DNA of 39,524 nucleotides from IMG/VR virus record IMGVR_UViG_3300023296_001261, positions 1 to 39,524 of that record. One strand, given 5' to 3'. Within the stretch, counting starts at the first letter, position 1. Every line of letters begins with the position of its first letter. Of this stretch, positions 9,537 to 21,000 are shown one piece after another. Below the pieces are notes generated by a model. That model was not told the DNA's origin. It was given only the letters and a program-made list of their open reading frames with translations, and made no database searches. Both the position numbers and the translations under genes were made by a program. The DNA comes from a virus.

Positions 9537-10595
9537 ATGGCAGTATACAAAATATTTCCTGAAAAAGATGCTTTTATCTTATCTAACTACCCTGCACAAA
9601 ACACAGGTAGAGATGAGGTATTAGAGGTTTCCAATATAAATGGTATAAACCAACTATCATCTGCTGCTGGCGATTTACCTGCCGTTAGACGTGCGTTAGT
9701 TCAATTCAATACAACGGATATAAACAACGTAGTTACAAATAAAATAGGCGACGCGTCATTCCAAAGTAACTTAAATTTATACCTAGCAAACGCTGGAAAC
9801 TTACCTTTAGATTATAATATCGAAGCATATGCCGTGACACAGTCATGGGATATGGGAACAGGAAGAGTAAGCAATTCCCCTAAAACAACCGATGGTGTAT
9901 CATGGTCTTGGAGACAAGAATCAGGTTCGGGAGCATGGGCAACAGAAGGTGGAGATTGGCTCACAACAACATCAGGTTCACAAACATTTACCTATACAAG
10001 CAACAAAGATATCTCAATGGATGTTACTCCTATAGTTCAACTATGGAATAGTGCTTCAATTGACAATAACGGGTTTATAGTTAAACTCGACGATAATATC
10101 GAATTTTCGGCTTCATACGTTGAAACTAATTTTTTCTCCGTAGATACCCATACAATATACCCACCTGAGTTAGAATTTAAGTGGGACGATTCAACATATT
10201 CAACTACGTTATCTGCCTTAACATCAAGTGATTTTGTTTTAAAAGTAACAAACTTAAAATCTGAATTCGAAGATACAAGTGTATATAAATTTAAATTAAA
10301 GGCTAGAGATACTTACCCAACAAGAGCATTTCAAACATCATCTGTTTATTTAGATGCTAAAGCTTTACCTACATCTTCATATTGGGGTCTAAAAGATATC
10401 AAAACAGGAGAAATGGTTGTAGATTTCGATACCACATACACCAAAATATCAGCTGACAACGATAGTAATTACTTTACAGTTTACATGGATGGTTTACAAC
10501 CTGAAAGATACTACCAAGTAGTAGTTAAAACTGAAGTTGAAGGTGAAACACTAGTTATTGAAGATAAAACAAATTATTTTAAAGTTGTAAGATAA
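9537..10595 (+). CDS. DNRLRE-type virion protein
   Basis: Residues about 5-215 fit a DNRLRE-like beta-sandwich: K-D-A-F-I-L with N-T-G-R-D-E-V-L-E-V, then R-R-A-L-V-Q-F-N, a Ser-Trp segment (T-Q-S-W-D-M-G), G-G-D-W, and D-V-T-P-I-V-Q-L-W followed by N-G-F-I-V-K. Such domains are common in extracellular adhesins and appear in phage structural proteins. The C-terminal ~135 residues are beta-rich and Ig-like, ending Y-Y-Q-V-V-V-K-T. It follows gp6 by six bases, so a peripheral baseplate or fibre-attachment role is likely. It shows no resemblance to T4 gp7 or gp8 that I can see. Confidence 0.6.
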   Translation: MAVYKIFPEKDAFILSNYPAQNTGRDEVLEVSNINGINQLSSAAGDLPAVRRALVQFNTTDINNVVTNKIGDASFQSNLNLYLANAGNLPLDYNIEAYAVTQSWDMGTGRVSNSPKTTDGVSWSWRQESGSGAWATEGGDWLTTTSGSQTFTYTSNKDISMDVTPIVQLWNSASIDNNGFIVKLDDNIEFSASYVETNFFSVDTHTIYPPELEFKWDDSTYSTTLSALTSSDFVLKVTNLKSEFEDTSVYKFKLKARDTYPTRAFQTSSVYLDAKALPTSSYWGLKDIKTGEMVVDFDTTYTKISADNDSNYFTVYMDGLQPERYYQVVVKTEVEGETLVIEDKTNYFKVVR

Positions 10596-10942
10596 TGGCT
10601 AGCCAAGAAGTAAAATTAGAAAGGAAAGTATTTGGGAAAGTATCCTACCCTAAAGTGGTAGATACTAACTTTTCTCAACTAGTCCAACCTCAACAAACCT
10701 TAGTTATTGAAGAACCCCTATCAGTAGCTGAATTCTTTGACGAATATAATAGATTATTTTTCGATATACCTCAAAATGGTTCTAACGGAACACATGAGGA
10801 ACTAGTTAAAAGAAGCTCATCTTACCTAGGTATAACAGGACAATCAGAGGAAACACAAGCCCTTCTTGACGAAATAAACAGTTTAAGAGCTCAATTACTC
10901 TCAGCTCAACAAGAGGTAATAAATCTTAGTTTAGATATATAA
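10595..10942 (+). CDS. Small coiled-coil virion protein
   Basis: This 115-residue protein has a polar N-terminal half (P-Q-Q-T-L-V-I-E-E-P). Its C-terminal helix (about 85-115) has leucine and glutamine at coiled-coil spacing. The start overlaps the previous stop by one base, and the next gene begins two bases after its own stop. It probably forms an oligomeric connector between the DNRLRE-type protein and the giant distal tail protein. No family is recognised. Confidence 0.55.
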   Translation: MASQEVKLERKVFGKVSYPKVVDTNFSQLVQPQQTLVIEEPLSVAEFFDEYNRLFFDIPQNGSNGTHEELVKRSSSYLGITGQSEETQALLDEINSLRAQLLSAQQEVINLSLDI

Positions 10943-10943
10943 T

Positions 10944-13900
10944 ATGGAGCAAATTAGTGTCTCAAATAATTCTCCGGAATCTTTAATCCCCCAAGACTAC
11001 ACTACAAAGGATATAAACTTATTAAATGAGTATTCCCTTAGTAGAGAATTTGGTGCGGAACAAGATGTGATTGAATTTCATATATTTTCAAATTCAAACC
11101 AATTATTAAACACTAATTACGATTTTAAGAATTATTCTGTTTTAACTACAACAGATAATAGCTCTTTAACTAATACTTTATCTTTAGACCCTGAACGTGA
11201 TACAAAGGGTGCTGGGTATACTTTAGGTAAATTTAATACTGGATATTTCTTCTACAGAAACTTATTTCTTAGCTCAAACTCAACAAGATTCTTCATTAAA
11301 GAAATCTCAGGAGATAGAACTGAAATAAGAATATCTACTAATGATATTTCATACAACGCTTTAGGTACATCTTATTTTAACTATCTAGTAGCAAAACAAG
11401 CAAAAAGTTTTTATTCAGATTTCCTTTTAAACTTTGGAAATAACAATACTGTAATAGGAGTAAACTCTTTATTAGATACATCTAATGAAGCAGAACCTAG
11501 TTTATTTATTAAATTATATGAACCATTACCCGCAGGTTATAACTTAAAAGATACCTTATGGGTTGCAGAAGAAATATCTGACCCAATATCCTTTAATGTA
11601 GATATCCAATTTACATCTGAAGAAACAGAGCAAAAAAATTATTTAAGAGGTCCAAATACAAATATAGAGTTAAACTCACAAACTAACTTTACAACTAAGT
11701 ATTTTAACGTAAACGAAATACTTGATACAACACAAACCTCTTCATACCAACAAGTAAAATCCTATTTAGAGGAAACTAGTGTCAATATTAATATTGATCA
11801 CGAGGATTTTTCAAACTTTGTACATTTTTCTTCTGCTGTTGAGAGATTAGAAAACTTTAGATATAAATTAACTTTAATTCAAAATTACCAAAGCGATTTA
11901 AATTCACTTAAAGGTATAGATGAATTAACAGATGATAGTTTTGTATCTGCCTCTAAAGCAACTATACAAGACAACATAGATACATTAATAGAAAAATTCG
12001 ATAATTACGAATATTACTTGTATTTTAATTCAGGATCAAAATCATGGCCCAAATCAAACGAATTCCCTCCCTATGATAATTTATCTGTAAACGATACAGG
12101 TTCATTGTTTTGGTTAGGATCTGCTGATGAATCTAGTGATTATTATGGTGGTCAAGTATTATCTGCTTCCTTATACGATACAGAAAATAGAGATTATATT
12201 TGGAATACTTTACCTTCATTTGTAAAAGATGATCCACAAAATCAAAACCTAGAATTGCTTGTAGCGATGCTAGGACAACACTTTGATTACATATGGACTT
12301 ACACTAGAGCAATAGGTGATTTACAAATAACAGATAACAGACCTGATTATGGTATATCTAAAGATATGGTAGCGGATTCGCTTCGTTCTTTAGGTATCAA
12401 ATTATATACAAGTAACAGAACAAACACAGATATATTCACCTCTATCTTAGGACTATCTCCATCAGGGTCACTTGTACCAGATACAGGATCTTTAAGAGTA
12501 GAAAACTACATATCAGCTTCAAATGAAGTTATATCCTACGATGATGTAAATAAAGAAGTATACAAACGTATCTACCATAACTTACCTTACCTACTTAAAT
12601 CTAAAGGTTCATATCGTGGTTTAAGAGCACTCTTAAATTGTTTTGGTATAGCTGATGATATTTTAAGAATAAATGAATTTGGGGGTAATAAGAAAAATGA
12701 AAGAAGAGTAACCCAATACTTTGAAAAATCTAATCGAATATTAGATACTAGGGGTTCTAGTTCATTAGAAGTACCTTGGTTACCAACATTAATGCCTATT
12801 GTTCCTGATTTTTGGGAGGAAGTAGATAAAGATTGGAACGATATAGAAGGTTGGTGGAACGGTATTTTAGCTGAGGATCAAGTACCGGATACAATTGAGT
12901 TTAGATTTAAAACTAAAGATATACCTTCTGCTAGTCATTTTACTCAATCTATATTCCAAGTAAATAATAGTGATTCTTCTTCACAATTTGGATTGCAACT
13001 ATTATATCCTTCAGAATCTATAGCGGACTTACCAGGTACATCCTTCAATAATTATGGTGAACTAAGATTCATACTCTCAGGTTCCCAAGGATATACTTCT
13101 ACAGATCCTATTTTCTTACCTTTCTTTACAGGTAGTTTTTGGGATATAAAATTAGACAGAAGTCCAGCAGGCCAAAATTTAAATAGTAGTGGTTCACTAA
13201 ATACTACTTATGAATTAATAGCTAAATCAGGGCAATACGATGGAAATAATAATTACATTGACTATCAATCATCTTCTAGCTTAGTAATATCGGCTTCTAC
13301 CTCTGCTTCATACAATGAAGCTTGGAACACTTATACCTTCACCTCCGGTAATACTCAACTTCATGGATATTTGGGGGGAGCTAGTAGTAGCAACGTCATA
13401 GCACCTGATGGTGTTATATTTGATGGGTATTTCCAAGAATTTAGATATTGGATTACAAATTTATCTCAATCTACATTTGACCAACACGTTTTAAATCCTA
13501 CATCTTATGTAGATAATGATATAACATCTTCATATTATAATTTAATATATAGATTACCGTTAGGAAACTATAATGAATTTTCAGGTTCTGATGGGGATAA
13601 TAAAATTTATACTGTTCATCCTTTATCTACAGGTTCATTTGCTCCAACAGCCTCATTCTTAGGTACAGGTTCTTCTACTATAAATTATGGAATTATAACA
13701 AACTTTACAACTGAAAGTTTTGTAACTTATAGCAATGTAGATTTAATGCAGGGACCTGATGCTGGAGCTTTTACATTAAATGAAGCAAAAATACGAACAG
13801 AAAATAACCCTATAGTATCAGGATCTACCCTATCTCCTTATATTAGTGTTCAACAAAAACTAAAAAATGGATATACTGCTGATTTGGATAATATTGAAAT

Positions 13901-16277
13901 ATCTGTATCCCCTCAAAATAGTATAGATACTGATATAGTTAACCAATTAGGATTTTTTGATATAGATGAATATATAGGAGATCCTAAATTAGCGGCTTCG
14001 GGGTCATACCCTAAACTAGATGAATTAAAGAAGTTTTATTTTAGAAAGTATTATAAATCACAAAACGTATATGATGTAATTAAGTTATTATCTTATTACG
14101 ATAGTTCTTTATTTAAGATGTTAAAGGATTTTATTCCTGCTAAAGCATCACTGAGATCTGGTTTAGTAATTAAACCACACTTATTAGAAAGAAACAAAAC
14201 AGAAAAATTCGAACCATCTTTTACCTATATAGACCATTCAGGATCAATTGATATGGTTAGTATAGAAGGTTCAACTCCAATGGGAGTACCTTTAGATACA
14301 ACTTATACAGGAAACGTAGCGATACCATCCGGATCTGGAGATACAATCACAGCTTCATTTGTAGTTTATAACTTTACAGATAATGTAGAAGCATTTACCG
14401 GAGAATATAGTGGAAGTGAATTAACAGTTTATTCACAACCTACTACTAGTATGGTAACTGAAAAAAGTTTCTTTAACACAGAAACCGAATATAGTACTTC
14501 ACTATCGTATTCTGCTGTTCCATTTTTACCTACTTTAAATAACGTGTTAGAAGCTAGAAAATCAACCCAATATATGGATATTGATTATTCTTCAAATATA
14601 GTCACTCCTGTTAACATAGGATTTATTACAAGTAGATCATTTGGGCAAATTACAGAACAGGATACTCCATTTTTAGATGCTCCTATTCAAGATAGTAACT
14701 ATACATTATTGCGTAGCGTAAATCCAAGATATTTAGGTAGTAAAAATACATCAGCAAAATATAACGATTATACTGTAGGAGATAAATCATATGGTCAAAC
14801 TGCTGCCATTGATTTAAATTCACTTAAGTTTGCTTATTTCTCTGAAATAGTAGAAACAGGCTCACTATTCCCTGATCGTTCAAATGTATACTTAAAGTAT
14901 CTAATTGATGGTAGATCTAACGTTACGGAATTAACTCGTAAAAATGAGAGCTTATTTGAATTACAAAATATATTCAATTCAAACAAACAAGCAAACATTT
15001 CATTAGACAATAACCAACTATATTCAGATCAAAAATACCTAGATGGTTTAAAACCTATATCAGCAGGTGGGTTTAGATACTTAGCATGCTTACAAAACCC
15101 AACAGGTAGTAATGTTTTAGTATACAAATTCACATCTGGTTCGTTAACTACAACTACAAAAACAGACTTAAAGGAATTACCTGGAAGTTTAGGTGGAGAA
15201 TTTGTTAAAATATCTAACTTTACTTTAGGTACAATTAATATTCAAAGTGGTAGTAACAATGTATCTGTAGGTGGATATCCTGCTATTACATTAACTAGAA
15301 ATACTCCTGTTAATCAATCTACAATTTGGTGGGATAACGATTTAGTAGTTAACATTGAAGGACAAGTTGAAATGGAATTAAACATTCCTAAAAACACCTC
15401 AGCTTCAATAGATAGTATTACATGGAACCCCTTTGATGGAGCCTTACCTTTAATATCATCTTCAACTGATTTAGGAGATTTTGCTTTATTAAGAGCAACT
15501 TACCATGTAACTAATTCTGTTACTTTACCTAAAAATACTAATTCAACAGAAGCATTATTAGACGATTCCCCATCTGCCATGGGTGGGTATTTTGAAACTA
15601 TTTTCCCAACTCCCCAAATAGTAAGTGCTTCAATTAACATAGGAGCAGAATCAGCTAAATATTCAGAACCTGAATATACTTATTATTACCCTTCAGATCC
15701 AATCTTAGCTTTAACTTCAAGTATAGAAGATAGAGGAGATGCGGATAATGGAAATGCTTTCTTTTTAAGGAACAACACAGGATCATTTAATATACTTACA
15801 GCATCCGTTTCAATGTCTTATTGGTATGGAAACTTTATACAAACATCATCTGTACAAGAAGGATATCCTGTTGTAGATGAGGAATTTGTAATTCAACAAG
15901 GCGATTTATTTAGATTCTACGACTCAGCAAGTGGGGAGTTCCCTAAAGAATTTGAAAGACAAGTAAAACGTGTTAATACTGTATTTAGAGACGAAGTAAC
16001 TAATACAAGACGTTTAACAGTTGAATTTAATAGAGATATACCTGCAAGAGCATGTGACGATTATGGAAGTGTCTCCTCACCTGAAGATGCTAGACAAATT
16101 GGTCATTTTGTTATATTGAGAAAAACATCCGATGAAACCAACATCGTGTTAGACTTTACAAAACAACCTGGACAAACATCAACAGGTATTGTTTTACCAT
16201 CAGATATACCAAAATCCCTACAAGAAAGGGCGGGTAATATCGTCAAAGAACTAAAATCACAGAACTTAATATCATAA
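10944..16277 (+). CDS. Giant distal-tail/baseplate protein (1777 aa) with lectin-like domain
   Basis: This is the largest gene in the window. Residues about 1-520 form an N-terminal region. Near 540-580 is Y-L-L-K-S-K-G-S-Y-R-G-L-R-A-L-L-N-C-F-G, a stretch I associate with large baseplate-proximal proteins of T4-like marine phages. Residues about 645-850 are beta-rich, with T-I-E-F-R-F-K, F-W-D-I-K-L-D and D-G-Y-F-Q-E-F-R-Y-W, the pattern of a concanavalin/LamG-type jelly roll, which suggests glycan binding. Near 1050-1080 is D-F-I-P-A-K-A-S-L-R-S-G-L-V-I-K-P-H-L-L-E. The Ser/Thr-rich remainder fits an extended fibre. It may occupy the gp7 position but is much longer than T4 gp7 (1032 aa). 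Confidence 0.6.
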   Translation: MEQISVSNNSPESLIPQDYTTKDINLLNEYSLSREFGAEQDVIEFHIFSNSNQLLNTNYDFKNYSVLTTTDNSSLTNTLSLDPERDTKGAGYTLGKFNTGYFFYRNLFLSSNSTRFFIKEISGDRTEIRISTNDISYNALGTSYFNYLVAKQAKSFYSDFLLNFGNNNTVIGVNSLLDTSNEAEPSLFIKLYEPLPAGYNLKDTLWVAEEISDPISFNVDIQFTSEETEQKNYLRGPNTNIELNSQTNFTTKYFNVNEILDTTQTSSYQQVKSYLEETSVNINIDHEDFSNFVHFSSAVERLENFRYKLTLIQNYQSDLNSLKGIDELTDDSFVSASKATIQDNIDTLIEKFDNYEYYLYFNSGSKSWPKSNEFPPYDNLSVNDTGSLFWLGSADESSDYYGGQVLSASLYDTENRDYIWNTLPSFVKDDPQNQNLELLVAMLGQHFDYIWTYTRAIGDLQITDNRPDYGISKDMVADSLRSLGIKLYTSNRTNTDIFTSILGLSPSGSLVPDTGSLRVENYISASNEVISYDDVNKEVYKRIYHNLPYLLKSKGSYRGLRALLNCFGIADDILRINEFGGNKKNERRVTQYFEKSNRILDTRGSSSLEVPWLPTLMPIVPDFWEEVDKDWNDIEGWWNGILAEDQVPDTIEFRFKTKDIPSASHFTQSIFQVNNSDSSSQFGLQLLYPSESIADLPGTSFNNYGELRFILSGSQGYTSTDPIFLPFFTGSFWDIKLDRSPAGQNLNSSGSLNTTYELIAKSGQYDGNNNYIDYQSSSSLVISASTSASYNEAWNTYTFTSGNTQLHGYLGGASSSNVIAPDGVIFDGYFQEFRYWITNLSQSTFDQHVLNPTSYVDNDITSSYYNLIYRLPLGNYNEFSGSDGDNKIYTVHPLSTGSFAPTASFLGTGSSTINYGIITNFTTESFVTYSNVDLMQGPDAGAFTLNEAKIRTENNPIVSGSTLSPYISVQQKLKNGYTADLDNIEISVSPQNSIDTDIVNQLGFFDIDEYIGDPKLAASGSYPKLDELKKFYFRKYYKSQNVYDVIKLLSYYDSSLFKMLKDFIPAKASLRSGLVIKPHLLERNKTEKFEPSFTYIDHSGSIDMVSIEGSTPMGVPLDTTYTGNVAIPSGSGDTITASFVVYNFTDNVEAFTGEYSGSELTVYSQPTTSMVTEKSFFNTETEYSTSLSYSAVPFLPTLNNVLEARKSTQYMDIDYSSNIVTPVNIGFITSRSFGQITEQDTPFLDAPIQDSNYTLLRSVNPRYLGSKNTSAKYNDYTVGDKSYGQTAAIDLNSLKFAYFSEIVETGSLFPDRSNVYLKYLIDGRSNVTELTRKNESLFELQNIFNSNKQANISLDNNQLYSDQKYLDGLKPISAGGFRYLACLQNPTGSNVLVYKFTSGSLTTTTKTDLKELPGSLGGEFVKISNFTLGTINIQSGSNNVSVGGYPAITLTRNTPVNQSTIWWDNDLVVNIEGQVEMELNIPKNTSASIDSITWNPFDGALPLISSSTDLGDFALLRATYHVTNSVTLPKNTNSTEALLDDSPSAMGGYFETIFPTPQIVSASINIGAESAKYSEPEYTYYYPSDPILALTSSIEDRGDADNGNAFFLRNNTGSFNILTASVSMSYWYGNFIQTSSVQEGYPVVDEEFVIQQGDLFRFYDSASGEFPKEFERQVKRVNTVFRDEVTNTRRLTVEFNRDIPARACDDYGSVSSPEDARQIGHFVILRKTSDETNIVLDFTKQPGQTSTGIVLPSDIPKSLQERAGNIVKELKSQNLIS

Positions 16278-16291
16278 GAAATAAAAAATAC

Positions 16292-16299
16292 TATATTTA
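16292..16299 (+). promoter_or_regulatory. Late promoter element TATATTTA
   Basis: An exact TATATTTA sits in a 41-base gap, 19 bases before the ATG at 16319. It would start the distal-tail/adhesin operon. Confidence 0.6.
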
Positions 16300-16318
16300 T
16301 ATACAACATTAATACACT

Positions 16319-16978
16319 ATGGGATACTTAAATAACACTACCGTTACTGTTGATGCAATTCTCACCAAAAAAGGGCGTGAGTTATTAGCTAGAAACGACG
16401 GTTCTTTTAGAATTACACAATTTTCATTAGGAGATGATGAGATTGATTACACTTTGTACAATCCAAACCACCCATCTGGGTCAGCATTTTATGGAGAAGC
16501 TATTCAAAATATGCCTATTCTAGAAGCATTCCCTGATGAAACACAAACAATGAAGTATAAGCTTCTTACCTTACCAAGAGGTACAGCTAAACTTCCTGTA
16601 TTAGAATTAGGATATTCAACTATCACTCTAAAACAAGGTGCTTCATTATCTATCACTGCTCAAACATTAAACTACCTAGGTACAGATTCAACATTTGAAG
16701 CTAGTGGTTATGTAGCAACTATTGGGGATTCTAGAACTTTATCTAAATTCGAAGGTGTAGGAGTAAATACAGCAAATGCTACTCAATTAAATTCAACTAG
16801 TACAGTTGGTACAAACGTATCCCGTACCGTAATTGGAACTACGATTAATTTAACAGCAACTACTGTAAATACACTATTCGGTACCTCAAACACTTTAAAC
16901 ACAATTCTAACCGTTACTGGTAGAGATTCAGGAGCAAGATTAACTGTTCCATTGAATATCACTAGAGTAACATCTTAA
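16319..16978 (+). CDS. Conserved virion structural protein
   Basis: This is a 219-residue protein. Its N-terminal part, V-T-V-D-A-I-L-T-K-K-G-R-E-L-L-A, is followed by F-R-I-T-Q-F-S-L-G-D-D-E-I-D-Y-T-L-Y and H-P-S-G-S-A-F-Y-G-E-A-I. I associate this combination with a structural protein recurring in marine and Bacteroidetes T4-like phages. The C-terminal ~100 residues are Thr/Ser-rich beta strands, including a V-T-G-R-D-S-G-A-R-L-T-V-P ending that looks Ig-like. It heads its own promoter-led operon upstream of the adhesins, so a fibre base or whisker-type component is plausible. The exact T4 equivalent is unknown. Confidence 0.65.
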   Translation: MGYLNNTTVTVDAILTKKGRELLARNDGSFRITQFSLGDDEIDYTLYNPNHPSGSAFYGEAIQNMPILEAFPDETQTMKYKLLTLPRGTAKLPVLELGYSTITLKQGASLSITAQTLNYLGTDSTFEASGYVATIGDSRTLSKFEGVGVNTANATQLNSTSTVGTNVSRTVIGTTINLTATTVNTLFGTSNTLNTILTVTGRDSGARLTVPLNITRVTS

Positions 16979-16989
16979 GATAATAATAT

Positions 16990-18036
16990 ATGAGCTTTGT
17001 AAGTTTACAATCAAGTGATTTTGTAGTAAGTGCGGACTCTATCACATCCACATTGTGGACAGGTGGTGCCCCGATCTTAAACCAATTCTTTACTTCATCA
17101 CAAACATCATCATTTAATACTTTCTTAGATGTTTACCAAACAGGATCTTTAAGATCAGATGCTGAAGTACAATTTTCAATTGCCTACGGGCAAGTAGAAG
17201 GGTCAGGTTCTGCTCCTTATAATAACCTAGTTACAGGAAGTTCACCTTCTAGAGTAACATATGGTCAATTTAGAACATTAGTTAACGGAGACGAAAATAC
17301 AAACTTCAACTTTGGAGTTGGAAATACAGATTCAAGTGATGTTTATGTACTAAACGTTAACAGAGCAAGATATAAAGAAAAATTATTCCCTGGAACCTTT
17401 AACTTAGTATTATCTGGATCAGATGGAACAGAAGTATCTCGTTTACAATTAACAGATAATTCAAAAGACATAACTACATTAACTTATACAGACGCAGGTC
17501 GTGTATTTGATATTGTAAGTGGTACAAATGGTAGCGCAACTAACTCTACACCTGTATCTGCTTCAACAGTTACTCCTGGGTATACACCTTCAGGATCATA
17601 TGGTAAATTTTTACCGGATGTAGGTTTAATCTTACTTAACCCAAGAGCATTACAATTATCTGCTTCATTAGGTGGAGCAGGATTAGTAATAAATGGAGAT
17701 TTAACTAATGATGCCTCTGTAGCTAACCATAGTGCTTTATTTGAATCAATTCAATTAGCACAAACATTTTCACTTAATTCTGAAGAAACTATAACATCTG
17801 ATTATATATTCGTAAGGATTAACAACTCTGATTTTAACTACTCAACTAACCCTTCTATGATAAGTGGTAGTGGAGAGTTTGTATATTCAAGTCTAATCAA
17901 CAACCCACAAACATTTGTAACAACAGTTGGTTTATACAACGATTCAAATGAGTTACTATCAGTAGCTAAATTATCTAAACCGTTAGTGAAAGATTTCACT
18001 AAAGAAGCACTAGTACGTGTAAAATTAGACTTTTAA
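16990..18036 (+). CDS. Tail-fibre-type structural protein sharing a C-terminal domain with 23073-23372
   Basis: This 348-residue Ser/Thr-rich beta protein has no catalytic motif. Its last ~85 residues contain N-N-S-D-F-N-Y-S-T-N-P-S, then V-T-T-V-G-L-Y-N-D-S-N-E-L-L-S-V-A-K, and a closing K-P-L. The same arrangement makes up most of the 99-residue protein at 23073-23372. The shared block probably forms a docking or trimerisation domain. The gene sits between the conserved structural protein and the SprB-like fibre, so a fibre-proximal role is likely. Confidence 0.6.
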   Translation: MSFVSLQSSDFVVSADSITSTLWTGGAPILNQFFTSSQTSSFNTFLDVYQTGSLRSDAEVQFSIAYGQVEGSGSAPYNNLVTGSSPSRVTYGQFRTLVNGDENTNFNFGVGNTDSSDVYVLNVNRARYKEKLFPGTFNLVLSGSDGTEVSRLQLTDNSKDITTLTYTDAGRVFDIVSGTNGSATNSTPVSASTVTPGYTPSGSYGKFLPDVGLILLNPRALQLSASLGGAGLVINGDLTNDASVANHSALFESIQLAQTFSLNSEETITSDYIFVRINNSDFNYSTNPSMISGSGEFVYSSLINNPQTFVTTVGLYNDSNELLSVAKLSKPLVKDFTKEALVRVKLDF

Positions 18037-18039
18037 TGA

Positions 18040-21000
18040 ATGAGTTTTGCATACAAAAAACTAAATCCATCTGACGTAAAGTCTGTTCCCTATGTTGCTA
18101 ATAAGCAATATGAGTTCTTATCATCATCATATGAGGCAGAAGGAATACAGACTTATATAGGGGAATATTTCCCTATTACAACTGCAAATCCTTTTGATCC
18201 CCAAAATGATAACCAAACAACAGACGGAAATTATAGACGACTAATTTATGAATCAATTCGTCATTTGTATTACCAAAACTACGTTACAAAATCTTCCTTA
18301 GATCAAGAAACAGAATCCGAAGATTTAATATACCCTAAGAATGTAGGTCAGTTTTGGCACTCATCTTCATATGATAACTTTCTACAAAACACAATGGTGT
18401 CTGGGAATTTTAACCAGAACCATAGAAGTTTTCCTTATTTTGAAAGTATAGAATATAGATTTGATAATGTATCTTCTTCATTATATGGTACTGCTATATA
18501 CTTTATAGAAAATGCTGCTAAAATTAGAGTAATTTCTATTCCTAAAGACATATATGGGAATGGAGTACAACCCTCTACTTTTGAACTAGCTGGAGACAAC
18601 TTTCTTATCAAAGATGATGGTCAAGGAAACTTATTTGACTATGCTCCTGTAATATCTAACTATTCAGAACAAGTATACTCAGGAGATGCCTATGGGTATT
18701 CAGGAGATAATTCACTTTTAATTCCTGTAGGAAATGTATTTTATAATCAGGGTATAGCTGTAATTACAAATGTAGATTATATTTGCTTTATAGAAGGAAA
18801 CCCTGTAGCTAGAAACAATTATATTGAAATATTAAATACCCAATTAGATAAAACTATTTTAACGTTAGAAGATGATTTTGATGATTGTGGGTTTATATTA
18901 ACGGGTTCAATAAATACATTTGCTAACCCTGGTTTTACCTTCCCTGACTACACGGTTAGCTCTAGTGGTGATTTAATTATTACTCCTAACGAAACAAGTG
19001 TTGTACCTGGGGAATACCAACTATATTATAACGTAGAAAACAATTTTGGGCTAACAAGCAACACAGGTTCAGTAGTATTAAGATTAACATCTGAGCCATT
19101 AACTTCTAATATCTTATCTTTAACAGAATCTTGTTATCAAAATACAGGAGATATATCTGCTTCAGTAACATTCTCGGTAGATCAAGGTGTTCCACCTTAT
19201 AGTTGGTCAATAGACAATACAAATTATACCCCTATAACCGATCTATTCCAACCAATAGTATCGGCTTCAATATTTCCATCACGCTCTGTTGTTCTATCAA
19301 TAAGAGACATAGATGGTACTATTGTAACACAATCCCTTAATACTGCTTTCTTACCTATAGATGGTAAATTATGGCAAAATGACGTATCATTCTGCGGTAC
19401 AAGCGATGGATATATTATAGCGAGCGCAAGTGGCGACTTACCTATTACTGCGTCTTTAAGCGCCTCATTTAACGGTGGTGTTGAACTACCAAATACAATG
19501 AGTAATTTAGAGGTAGGTACTTATACTGTATACTTTAAAGATGCTAACAATTGTACTACAACTTCACAAATTGAAATAACTAAAACTATTCCTGTAACAG
19601 CTAGTTATGTTTCTGAACATATAGATTGTTTTGGAGGCTCAACAGGTCAAATTTATTTATACCAAATTAATAGTGAAAGCTTAGAGGAAAGAGACCAAGA
19701 ATTATACTTAACAGGAGGTACAGAGCCCTTTACTTATGAATGGACAGGACCAAATAGTTTTATAACCACTTCACAAGATATTATAAATGTTCCTTCTGGC
19801 ACATACCTATTAAATATAGAAGATGCTGATGGGTGTTTTTATGGGTTTACGTTTGATTTAACTTCTTCTGAACAAATATTATATACAGCTAGTATAGATT
19901 ATATTTCAAGTGCTTACACTAGTTCATTACTTATATCTAATTTAACCGGAGGTATAGCCCCTTATAGTGTTACTGCTTCTACCTTACTTTCAAATTATTT
20001 TTTAGAAGTTACAGAAAGCGGTACATTCTCAATTCCCTTAATAGCCGATGAATTAAATGCAGGTTCATGTAGTGTTTCTTTAATAGATTCACTGGTCTGT
20101 AGTTCGGTTACTTCAAGTGTAGAAATATTTGGAAGAACTTGGGAATTAACAGGCTCAAATTGTGAAGATGGAACGGGTAGTTTAATTGGGGAACAAGTTG
20201 GACAACGTACCTTAAACTTCTATACAAATGAAGAAACAGGGTCAGAATGGGTTACTGTAACGATCCGCTCAGGTAGTGAATCACCAATAGAACTAGCTAC
20301 ATCAAGCAGTTTAACTGGTAGTTTAACATGGAGTTACAATGATACTTTATATATAGACATATACACAGGGTCGAATGATAATTTCTATTTAAGAAGGGAA
20401 TTTAGCGGCTCAAATTGGGAAGAAACAGGACCTGCTAGTATAACCGGTAGTGAAATTACATCTTCTACTATAATAGTAGGTAATGCAAATATGGTACACT
20501 TTGAGGAAAACTTAGATGTTTCTCTAGCATTCGGACCGGATTATGGAATTAAATCATTACATTTAACTGCTAGTAAAGCAAATACCGAAAACTTAACTAC
20601 AAACATTAACTTTAAGTTTGATAAACAAATACCACTATCTAAAATTAGAGATAATTTTACAGGTAGTGCTTCAAACTTAATATTAACAGGTAGTGATGGA
20701 AGTGGTTCAAATTTTATAGCTCGTAACGACGAATTTATAGATATAGAATATGGTAATACTGGAAGTTATATAGGGCCCAATAAATTACTCTTTAGAGAAG
20801 ACTATGCTTTTGGTAATATCATAAACACAATATCAGGATCAAGCGTAGAATATACTAGTGGATCCATATGGAGTGGATCAGTTTCTGCAAGTATATTTGG
20901 TGGAGAAAATGCACAATATTTTACTCAACGTACGGATAAAATATGGCTTTTAACAGCAGATGTAGATAATATTGGATTCTTTGAAGCTTATTCATATACT

